A stretch of 64,000 nt of DNA from Phytoseiulus persimilis (taxonomy: Eukaryota; Arthropoda; Arachnida; Mesostigmata; Phytoseiidae). The notes beneath the pieces were generated by a model. It worked only from the letters and a program-made list of their open reading frames with translations. It ran no database searches and was not told the DNA's origin. The stretch lies in NCBI GenBank assembly GCA_037576195.1, contig CM075101.1, positions 36,766,001 to 36,830,000 of the forward strand, written 5' to 3'. Position numbers and translations under genes: made by a program. Positions 1-11,400 of this stretch are shown here, one piece after another. The stretch's first letter is position 1. Every line of letters starts with the position of its first letter.

Positions 1-2041
1 AAAAATAGCTCCGACTGCGGCCTAATTTTCCAGAAAGTGTGTTTCGCCTTGCAGTAAACATATGTTAGATGGTTTTTTCAACGACTCCAATTGAGACCGG
101 GCCGGAGCCTTAGTTTTTGATCAGGTTCTGACCAGCTCTGGCCACCGCTGCTAGAAAGTATCAACCAGTCCGGTCGCTTTGATGAACACGCTCTAAACAT
201 TTACACTGCCATCAATCCCCTTGTTCTGGTTGCTTGAGAACGGGAAACATCGAAAGAAAAATCACCGTTTGATTCGTACTACCGTCAAGATAGTACACAC
301 GGACATTCACGCAGCTCAACACCACAACGATCAGTCTCTATACAGGAGATAGTGATTTTTCCCGCTCCTTGTCTGTTGCTTGAAATCGGAACGGTTAGAA
401 GAAAAATTGAGGAGACAGAAACGCTCTTGAACGACGTCTGCATTTGTAGAAAGAATGATAGAAAGCATTTACCAAAGGTTCCCGACCGACCCTCATCTCG
501 ATGTTTCTCTTCGATTGGACTGAATACATAGGAGAAACCCTCTCAACTCTTTGGCGGACCTTCCCATGATTGAGCTACCGTAAGGATGTGGTGAGTCAAC
601 AACTTGCGAATTACATAATCCGTCGGGTCTCATTTATCTTAGTCTCGAATTGGTGGTCTATGAAGTTAATGAAACAAGAGTTCTTAGTTCAATTTGTACA
701 ACATTTACAACGTAGCCGCACATCTTCACCCTGGAGTCCATGGATTCATCTATGTATTCATTGATCATCCACTGAAGACATTCGCCGAGTCCATCTGAAC
801 CGCATGGATGTCAGCGATGAGGATTCGTTCTTCCTGTCCCGTATGGCTGCCGCCTTCCGCTCGACCGACCATTGGATCTGAAGGTATTTTTCAGTTTTGC
901 AGCTAATCTGTAAGTATCACATTTGTGTTTGACGATAACATTGGAGAGCCTGTAGTTATAGCCCGGTAGTCTGGATCCAGTTGAGCATGGCGGGATCCTG
1001 TTTTGGATAGACTACATGAAGTTGACCACTGCCTTCCTGGAACGGCTGCAACGGAAGGAGTAACAGGATCAAGTCGCGAGTTAACGAAAAACATCCGTCC
1101 GGCTCCGCATCCAATCGAGGCACAGGAGCATGAGTCGTCGGAGCCTCAGATCCCGAGAAGGGGCCCCCGCATCGTAGACGAAGAAAAGAGCGCTGCCTAC
1201 CTGCATGTGGTGCGTCATGAGGATCGGGTTCCCTTGGGGAGAGTGTAACGAAGGCGGCATCGGCCCCAAAGCTGATAGAACGGCTCCGTCTTCGTCTTCT
1301 TCGGATATCTCGGTCAGTTCGCGTGAACAGACGGCGCCTGGAAGAAGGGATTCGAATTCGAGGATTCTTCCAAGGAAGAGCAGATACCCCCCTTTCCACA
1401 GGGTGTGAGCCGATACCGCGGCAATATTTTCCCCAAGCAACCATACAGCGAACGAGCGAGCTGGGAAGCAGCCACTAAGGAAACATTGACCTCTGCTCCA
1501 ATGACTTGTCGGCAGTTTTTAGGGGCTGCTATCCGCCGTCATCAGCGCCGCTCTCTGATAAAAAATCGCTCTCGGTGAACTCCACTTCATCTCTTTTTCG
1601 GAGAGCCAAACGAGAACGCAGCGAGCCTGCTCGGCCGCCACTCTCGAGTAAGCCAGTCGGGAGCACACACATGTAATGATGAATAGATCGCAACTCGCGG
1701 GATCTCGAGTACACGGAGTAAAGGCGATGCCGCCCAACGTTACGGCTCAAAGTCATCGCCTGGGTTAACAGCGGCCCAACCAAGACCGCAGGAACTGAGA
1801 TCATAACTCGCGTTCGCTCAGCTCTGGAGCCGAATGAACTCTTTGTTGAGCCTGTCGAGATTGGAAGCACGTCTCCAAGACTCATCTCCGATTCGGAGTC
1901 ATCCCTGTAGCTCCCATTCGGTCGAAGCCACCGTTCGCTCGACGTATTTATCTATTCATCTGAGAAGGCGTGCAAACGCACGTGGATTCATCTGTCGACT
2001 CAGAATCTAATAGAAACCGAGTCTGCGCTGATGACGAGGTC
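1..2041. other. 3' flank / possible 3' UTR, no gene seen
   Basis: This is downstream of the Side-like stop codon. The first 900 bp are richer in A and T than the rest. Short open frames on both strands are rich in Arg and Ser and overlap each other in several frames, as expected from non-coding DNA. I see no domain, splice-linked exon or RNA gene. Confidence 0.6.
1947..1952 (-). terminator. Possible variant poly(A) signal (GATAAA)
   Basis: GATAAA on the minus strand lies 90 bp past the stop codon. I found no AATAAA or ATTAAA on this strand between the stop and the window edge. A single-base variant signal is possible but common by chance; a longer 3' UTR leaving the window is equally likely. 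Confidence 0.15.
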
Positions 2042-2436
2042 CTATTCAAGCTGCCGGAAAATGCTCGTACGTAATCTGAATGATTCGTGATTGCGCTCAC
2101 CCGTTTTTATGTCCTCGAGTTCCAGGTGATCGAAATCCTCCGCTGGAGTCTGGTTCTCGGGCTCTGGAAAGAAGAATTTGTTGAAGCTCCAGTGATTGGA
2201 ACTCTGACCTATGTGTGACGCATCGCTGATGTCATCTTCCTTAGAGTGGAGGAGCCATGCGTGATCGACCATTTCTCGCCCCTTCGCCCACTCACTTTTG
2301 TTGTCTTCAGCGTTCGTGGCTTTGCGCAGCCGCAGAACGGTGAGAAGAATAACGGGCAACACCAGACAGATGAGTATGAGGATGGCCACTAGCAGAGATA
2401 ACGTCAGAGTTCCCGATATGACTTCAAACGGATGTC
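2042..2436 (-). CDS. side: Side-like last exon: membrane span, cytoplasmic tail, stop
   Basis: The acceptor is TTCCCTTGCAG (phase 1) and the stop is TAG at 2044-2042. It encodes 130 residues. After a short stalk, about 25 hydrophobic residues (TLSLLVAILILICLVLPVIL and following) form the single membrane span, stopped by LRLRK. This gives an outside-in type I topology. The tail is about 95 residues, acidic and rich in D, E, N and S, and ends in RQLE. I see no catalytic domain, no ITIM-like motif and no convincing PDZ-binding end. Confidence 0.95.
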
Positions 2437-5400
2437 CTGCAAGGGAATAGCGATTCAGTTTGCCGTGCATAATTCAGTGCTGACGGTCGCCCCGTACCTG
2501 ACGCCCACCCTCGAGTGGGGAGCGCCTTATTGTGATTCAAAAGTTCTCTAACGGGAAAAAATACCACCGCGTGGTTCCCGCGAGAAGATGATCGTACGAG
2601 AGAGGGATAATGCAGCAGAACACGCTCTCAGCGCGTCTGGTCGTAGTTAATGTCGGTTGAAACCACATCCGCTCGTCCCTCCGTATTCTTTCGGTCCTTG
2701 GTGCCGGACCTGTCCGTTGGGACGGCACCAGGGTAGGGAAGTGAGATGAAAGAGAGGGAAAAGTAGCCGGCGATGGGTGTTTGTTCCGACAGAGGTGGTC
2801 AGCATGTCCGAGTGTTTATGAAGCTCCAAGCGATCTTTGTTTGCGTTGAGAGAAGGTCGGTCCGAAGACTCACTCTTCGGGAACCGGAATCATTGTTGCT
2901 GAACTCGGCTCAGTTCGAACGGATGAAGCGTCACGTTCCTTGCTCCGACGACGGAAGTGAGAACAACGACAAGCGGCTTTTCTTCGTGACAAGCCGCACC
3001 AAGGGTTCCTTCGAGGCATCACTCCCGCTTTTGTACGGCGCGAAGATTATCAAGAAAGTGTGTGCGCCGAACATTCGCCTCAAAACATACGACTCATTGA
3101 GATATGAATGTCGTCGTTGCAGGATGCGACTCAATAGTGGAACACCAACTCGCACCCAATCTCGCTCGCCTCCACTTCATATGGAGAGGACCCAGCCGGA
3201 ACAAAAGCAAATTACATTTGCATTCCCTCGGCTACACGGCGAGCTCGACCACTTACTGCTGGATGCATCCGAGCCGCGGGCCTCCTTCACGGCATGTTCT
3301 CCATGCAAGCAGAACGAGACGGCATTCCTACGACAGTTTACAACCTAACACTGAAAGTGAACAACGGAATTCCGACCGTGATGCGCATCGGCGCGAGCAT
3401 CCCGAAGCCTCAGACGACAGAAGCAGTTAAGGGGCGGACACCCTCTTGGGGGGGGGGGGGTCTTGCGTAAGCTTGTAATTACGCCACACGAACAAGTTGT
3501 TTGCAGTCATAAGAAATATTGCAGAACAATTTCACAATGCTCCGCTGATAGCACAGTCGGCCCGCGCAGTTATTTTTAACTCGCGTAACCGCAAGTTCCC
3601 CACGCGCGGGTCTCACTCTTCTCTCGCGTCTCGTTATTTTTCAATCACGCGAAGGACGAGAACTGTTTCGTCTCGATTTCCGACTCTTCCTGATTGCAAT
3701 ACTCATCTTGGCGTTCTTGAGATACGCGGCTTCCGTATACCTGGTTGAGCTGAGCCGTGTATACATAACGGTGTAAAGACAAGATTCCAGCGGGGAATCC
3801 TCGGCGAAGGAGTTGGGTTCTTACCGGACTCCGTGAGCTTCCCGACGTGCGGCATCACCGGAGACAACAAGGTCATCGCCGTACTCCGGCCGTGATCGTT
3901 CGCGGCCCACACTCTGATCTGGTACTCGGTAGATGGAAGCAATCCGTCCAACCAGAAGTCAGCCTGACTGTTCGAGAAGTTTGCTACCAGAGTTCCGCTC
4001 GGGATCGCGAGCACTTCCGCGAAGAACTTCTGCAAGGCAAAACGAGGAGAAACTGGTTAGGCATCTTGAAATGACGGCGGCGTGGGTTGCGCCCCTGGAA
4101 TTCCGGCGCGCGTTTTGCTATCGCGACACCTCATCGGACATGGGAGCCAGCGAAATCCGATCTTTGAACCGAGAATGCTCCGACTTTGAACTCTGGCCGG
4201 CAGAACGAGCGGAACTTGTCGGAAGGGACGATTCTGTTTCGAAGATTTTCCTACTGTAGTTCCGTAGGCGCGAGTTGTGCACCGACTGCGCGGTGAACCC
4301 TCACGTCTCGCCGGTGATAGAGCCTTTTCGAGCGCTGAACCGTTCCAGCAGAAGGAGCGGTTGTGCGGGACCTGCAGCCCTGACGGACACCACTGGAATT
4401 CCTACACGAACAATGGCCCGTGCATGGCTTCACTCCATTCCAAAGTCAAGTGTCACGGTCGCCTAACCGGCAGAGGACTATTCCTGCGTGTGCGCGTGTC
4501 CGTGTGCGTTGGGAGAGGATTGACGTCTGGGGATCCCCGTCCTCTGACAAATTCAGATATCCTCCGCGAACGTAATCGTTAGACTCTCGAACGGGGAAGA
4601 GAGACAGATGACGTTGAGTGACAGCACGTAAATTGGGCTCTCAGACCAGTTTTGACAACGTTCTTCCAGTCTACTGCAGCTTTCTCAATCTGCGTTCTCT
4701 CCAGTAGCCGATGAGCGGTGTTCGGAACGAAATCAGTTCCAATGGGAATTTCCTGGAGGGACGAATAGAGAATCCGGAAAAAGCGGTAGGGGCGAGGGAG
4801 TGCTTTCTGGTTTAACACAGTATGGAGCCGATGAGGTAGTCCGTGACAAGCGTACTAAGAACGCCAGTGATGGTTTTCCTTCCTACGGTACGCGATGAAG
4901 CATTCCCACCATCGGCTCAGTCAGTAAACTCGGAACGATTTCGGTTCTAAGCGACCACGATGTGTTTCTGACCGATTACGGTGAGGCTCGTCGAGTTCAT
5001 TGTCTGGAATAGGGTGGCCGCGGATGATGGGACTCAATCTTGTTCCGGTGCTACACTGCTCCCTCAGGTGCGGAGGACTTCATCGGCCTTTTCGTTTTCG
5101 CTCGCTCGTCGTCGTCGGAATGAATGCGGTGTGATCGACGAAGATTCTTTCTATTGCCCTTCCCGGCCCGATATTCTAAGTCTCAATTCATAAGCGACAC
5201 GGATATATTGGGCGCCGCAGCTGTGGAATTTGGAGTCTGCCGCCGCTCCCGGGACGTTGAATATAAAAACGCCGCACAACGCCGTTAGAACGAGGAGGAG
5301 ATATTGCGGAAGTCTATTTAGAAGAGGCGCGGCGTTTGAATGGATCTCTTTCTCCCCTCTTCCTTCCTTCTCAGAGTTTAGTCGAACAAAAATGCACGCC

Positions 5401-8400
5401 AGCTCTTTTAAAACCTTTTTCTGAATACGCTAACGTCGCTTTTGAGAGGTGGCTGAATACACGAAGAGTGTACACAGTATTTTTGTCACTATCAGACTCG
5501 AACAAGTAGAGTAGCTAGCAAGTCGAACGCAGACACATCCGGTCAGCCGACCGACCGACAGACCGGTTCGTGAGCGGACGAGTTTTCGAGCAACCGCTCC
5601 GGATGGTTTTATTGGAGTCATCGAGGCGTCGCACTCCTCAATATGCCATAATGGACACGAGCGGTCGAATGATGCCCTTGGGATCCGCACAAGGACAAAC
5701 AGGAGGCAGGTGGCCAGCCGACCGTCGTCGCCCCGTTGTCGGCAGACACAATTGTGGCCGTAACACACCATGCGAACGACTCGCTGGGCAATAGGCGAAA
5801 GTCGCGGGTCGGCTCTCGTCGGCGAGGTCTTAGTTTCCGTCAGCCGCCTCCGTTGTGTCTGCTCCTCTGCCTCGTCGCTCCTTGAGCGTCCAGCCAGAAG
5901 CAATACTTTCACAGTAGCCCCCGCTTTGTTCGGCGGGCCACGAAGGTCGACAGGTAGTCCTTGTTCCGCGCGATGTGTTCTGTCATTCGTAGCATCGTTC
6001 AACTCCGCGGTCGCCTCATCATTCTACGGTTATTGAGAATTCTACGGCCGCCAATCGTGCGTGAACTATCGCGGCAAAGGCGTGAGCTTCGACGAGGTGT
6101 CCACTGCTCCAGGGTTACGCTTGAGGCGACCGAGGAACACAGTCGATTTGACATTTCGTAGGCGCTCTCCTGAAATCCTTGATTCCGGAGGGCAACGAGC
6201 GCCGATCTCGTGAGAGGGGGGTAGCATTGACAGTTCCATGATGTCTTCCCTCTTCTCCACCGACGGATCCGCGAACGGTGGGTATCGAACTTTTCGGTTA
6301 TCCTCATCGCGGCTTCGAACGGGAACAGATGCGAACGTTTGACGAGAAGCAGAGGGGTTACTTTCGAGAAAGAGAGAGAGAGGTTACAGCGAACAACTGA
6401 GGGCTTCCGGAAACAAAATGGAGAACTCTCAGCCGAGAAAACATTCGCGCTCGTCCCGCCATCCCCGCGTGCCTCTTTTTTGGCTGGCGCTTGTCTCTCC
6501 CGCAGCCGGCTCGCCAGATAGGGAGCCCTTGACGAGGTATTTCCCTTGGGGCACGGGACGAGACTCGCGAACCCGGAAAAGCACTTCAGAGTTTTCTGAG
6601 AAATTGGAGACAAAGCCGAGATGCGTAGCGACCGCGGTCGGATAGACCAGAGCGGAAGATGATAGCGTTCTGGCTTCGCACGGTGAGGAGTGAGTTCCGA
6701 AATGAGCTCTCCTGGCATGGATGGAACAGAGCTCTGCTGCTGTAGATTGGACAACTTCTGTGTCACCTGTCAGCGAACAGCCGAATCAAAGGATCTCACC
6801 ACTCACTCAGAGTTGCGAAACGCGACCCTCCCTAAACGAGATGAGGCCACGTCATCCAAACCTTGTCTGCGCTCAGAGTAGATGCACCAGCTCACCTGTG
6901 GAAGATGTCCGTCCGAGCCGGGAGTGCAGGTTAGATGCAGAGACGATTCTTGAGTTTGATTCGATATGGAGCAGTTTTGCATAGGTCCGGGAGGCCCTGC
7001 CGGAACAACATGGAAGACACATGGACTCTTCATCTCGCCTGAAAAATGAACGGAATGCCGGGATCTTTGAGTCTGTGGTAGAGAAACTCTCGAGGCGCGC
7101 CTCGACGCTTTCAAAAGAAAACTTGGCTGGGCTCGCCAGCCAGCCAGCTAGCCGGCCGGCCACCACGAGAGTCGGTCGGGTTCATATACTCGAGTCCTCC
7201 ATGCTAAGCCGCGAGTGTCGACGAGTCGAATATGAATGAGCGCTGGATCGGCGCAAAGGATGCATCCAGCAATGGCATCACCACCCAGCCTTCTCAAAAG
7301 CGAGCCTTCTTATAGCGCAGGACTTAAGTGGAATCAAATCGGACTGCACAGCGGAGCTTTCGTGGCTTTTGTGGCTGGATAACGGCCCCGATGTCCGTCG
7401 ATCTGCGCGTTGTTAGATTGTCGGATACGCTTTGCAGCGTGCACAGAGCGATCTCGTATCGGCAGTCCGACATGTCCACAGTGCGTAACTTGACCCGTGA
7501 TCCGAGGGATGAGATAACGAACTTAGATAGACGAGACGACGGGGACCTTTCCACGCTGCATTCTCAAACGGCGGGTTCGCCCGGAGGGAGTAATTCGTCA
7601 TGCCGAGGCGCTCAGCAGGATGATTTCCTCTTTTTTCAGGACGTTTGTGATGAACGCTGGGAACTTCCAGGCGCGAGACGACATATTCAGATCTCAGCGG
7701 TAGAGGGCCGCTTGCCACGGAATAATTACTGGCTCGCTTGAACCTTTTCCCCGGAGGCAGTCTGAGCTGTGGCTTCCGCTGGGAGCTGCCGAGTGATAAG
7801 TTGGTCGGTCATGACCGAGTGATACAGCTCATTCAATCACATGAACATTCATGCGAGAAGATCCCCGGACGGAGCCGCGCGAAGAAACGTGTGTCGTCGT
7901 GCGCACGGTCTCGCGACCGCCGCCGACACGGCCACCGACTGTGGGCGCTTTTCGGAGATAGTTGATCGAGCTGCTCACTTCACGTCTGATATCGAACGCA
8001 TCACGGGCGAACCGGAGCTGGTGTATCCACATAGCGGCGTTACCTGTGTTGGGTAGTCGAGGCGCTAGTCGCGGAGTCAACTCACCAATGCGGTTTCTCG
8101 CCAGGCAAGTCAGGGTTCCGTAGTCTGGATGGGAATGGGCCGTGTAGGTGGCTACGGATAGCGTAGACTTGCTCTTGAAATTCTCGATTTTCTTGCTCTG
8201 CTGAGAATTTCCGTTGTAGTTGAAGAACCATTCAAACGTGATATTTGAAGGGTCTGCCTCTACCTGGCAGTGCACATCCACCGGCTGATGGCGGGAGGCT
8301 GCGTACACTAGATGCTGATGCTCCGAACAGACCGGCGCATCTGGAATAAAGATTTTCCACCGTTTAGGATACGGGTCCCGAGCGCTGCTGTGCTGTATCG

Positions 8401-11400
8401 TCGACGCGTGCGGATGCTCTCAATTGCGGGTCCGTTGTTCGGAAGACTTGGAACGAATCTCATTAGGCTCGTTCCCGTCTCCATTCTGGACTTCGTTCCT
8501 GGGGTCATTATCGGTTGACTCTCCGAATAACTTACGCTGAACTCGAAGGAATAGGGGTTCGGCTTGCGAGCGGCCCTCTGAGTTTTCTGCTTGGCAGGAA
8601 TAGTATCCCGAGTGCTGGGTCTGAACCTGCAATGACAACGATGTCAGTTTGGTTTGAAGCGTGACCTTGCTCTCAGTTGCGCGTTCTGTTCTCTCGTGAG
8701 CGACTACATCCCGACTAGGACTGCGTCCAACGTGGGATAGCCGGACGATTTCATGCGAATATGTTTAGAGAGGGAGGGCTCCGATGAGGTCGGACAAAAT
8801 CCGGCAAAAGCTCGAACCTGTTGAATGATGAGGAAGTTTTTCGATATGATGACATTTTGGCCCGCTACAAGGTCTTTGCCGTCGAAGGTCCAGTGAACGT
8901 CGTCTGCGGCCGGGTACGCGTCCACCGCACAATCCAGGTAGACATCACTGTTCTCGACGATGTTTTCCGCATTGAGTTTGCTGCCCAAATCGAGGGTGAT
9001 TCGAGGTGCATCTAAAACGATGGAGCGATTGTTAACTCAGTCGTTCGGTGTCGCCCTGCTCGATTGTATCGTGGTTATGCAGACTCTGCTCGAGCACCTC
9101 GATGACCTTGAATTGACGAAGACGCTAGCCGTGTTCAGGACACAGTGCAAATCTGAAGATCATCGCCTGCGAGGCATGCACGAATTTTCTCTCTTTCTCG
9201 CATCAGAAACGGATAGAGCTACCACAAGTTTCAGTATTCAATGGTGGTACAGCTTCCACGTCCCACTCGAGAGGGAGTCGGTTGCTGGATTTCCTGAATA
9301 AGGAGTGCTCTGCGATTCTATGTTGTTCAATGAGGGAGTCTAGGAGCTCATTCCAACTGGAAGTCTTTGGAGGGGTTTGTCTATTCCGAGAAAAGAAATG
9401 GTTTGCGGAATCGTTTCGAGGCATTAGTCAGTTATTTTTGGAACGCTCTTGAGTTTATTCGCGGAAACGCATTCCTGGAGCCATGATTCGTGCGCCATTG
9501 CATCGTGGAGTCGCTTTAGTCTCATCTGGAGCGTCCGCAGAGGTTTCGTCTAATCAGACGAGCTCGGTCGGCGTAACATTCGACCCCAAGGCCATCGAAT
9601 TGAGAATCCTCACTCCAGACTCGACTAGAGACCCATTCCTCTGAAGCGGAGAAGAAGTTCTCTCTGAGGCAGAATTTACTCACATTGCACATTTATCTGC
9701 CATGTGTCCTCTTCCGCGGAGTCCGAATCCATGCTCGGATTAGTAGCACGGCAGGCTAAATTTGATGTATGATCGTTTGCCGTGGGTGTGAAGGTTACCA
9801 CCGATGAGGAGACGTTGCCGTCGCTCGACGTGTACTCGAACGTCTGATTGAGCTGGGAGAGACCCATCCACCACGTCACGACGGCCTGCGGCCGTGAACC
9901 GAACACCTGAGCGTGAACGAACGGTTTGGTTGCAGTGCCGGGCATTATGCGCGAAGGAATCCAGAGTTCGAAGGATCGATGGTCACTCACCTCACAGACA
10001 ACCTCGACGGGCAAGCCCGACGAAATAGGCGCTTGGAGCTGGCGTATCTTCACAGCAACCGGTTTGAGGTTGAGGTCAAGAGTGACTGAGGTGTGCTGGG
10101 CCGAGGAGATGTTGTTGAAAGCAGAACAGGTCAACGTCGAACCGAGATCCTGTCGTTCAAGTCTATGAATAACTAATGTTGCCGTCGTAAGCTGAGCTTC
10201 TTGGGAGTGCCGAATTTCGAAGAGTGCCGATGAACGCATTCCTGTCCATTCGAGCGTTGGTTTCGGGCGACCTGCAATTCCAAGCATAGCATTCGATCAC
10301 TTCTTCCGCAGTGACGCTGGCTCCGTTCCGTTCCTCGTCCTCGCTCAAGGCTCGGGGACATTCCTCGCGAGGCGCGAGCAGCGGGACAGAGCTCCAAGAC
10401 CGAAGATCCTCGAGGAGGAAGTGGATTTCACGAACAAGGAGGAACAACGAGGGTGCGGGAGACACGCGCGGCTAGGATCAAGCTCGCAAAGTCAAGCGGG
10501 AGATGGAGCCACCCAAAGGCTTGCGGTGGGAACAGCCGTGAGCATAAAACCTCCGGAAATTGGAAGAGTCTCTTAGGCGAGACAGCGAGTGAGCCGGTCG
10601 AGCGGCCTGGGAGAGCGAATGAAAAGCCCGAGACGTGCCTTATCTATCAACTGCGCGAGCCAGCAATGTAGCTACAGGATCGTTTCTATGGGAAGCTAGT
10701 GCAGCCTCAAACGGACAAAGCGCTTCTCCAGGCGCTGCTTTCTGCGGTCTCCAGTTCTGCCCGGGCGTGTTCCGTCGGAACGGGCGGTGGCAAAGGGTTA
10801 GCAGCAGAGTCGATGCTATCTGACCGGTGGCCCCAGGCTTGCGCTCATTCACTAATCTTTGAGGCTGGCTTCCCGAACTCTCATGCCGAGCAACATGAGA
10901 TCTATGCACCCTTTCGCCTACTTATACGCCCAAGCTATCGAGTGCGTTCGGGCTCTTTGACGGATTTCCGTCTGGCTCGCGATTCGCTGCCTTTGCCGTC
11001 GTGTTTTCAACAGCAGTAGCCTCGCTGTCCGAACCGAAGGGGATGTAAAGTACGCAATTCCGTACACACGTACATCCGCTGTAAGTGTAGACGCGTGGAA
11101 GGCGAGAACAAGCTTATGTTCTTAGTTATTTCGGCAGGATTCGATGCCTGCTAGATTTTCTATGGGCTGAGTGGATTTGTACTACAGCTGCGGATGAAAT
11201 TGATGGGGTATGTGTTTCCAGTCGACAGCGAACAAACGGACGAACAGAGAGGCGGTCGGACGGATCGGCGGTCGAGCAGGCCGGGGGAACAGACGAAGTA
11301 GGAGAACCAAAGCTAAATATTTTTGTTGCTATTGTGCAAGAGAATTATTTAAGAAGATGACCTCGGAACCCAGCCAGCTTGCCGGCTCTTTTGTTGTTCT

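Noticed and set aside
5999..6766. 255-codon minus-strand open frame in the FnIII intron
   Set aside because: It would interrupt the conserved LPQ-KFF junction if included. The peptide is Ser/Arg-rich, and the flanking splice sites already join perfectly.
6896..6996. Internal acceptor (GGCAG|GGCC) as the exon start
   Set aside because: It keeps frame but removes SPCVFHVVPAG, which carries the conserved Ig5 cysteine of the family; the upstream TTTTTCAG is a better acceptor.
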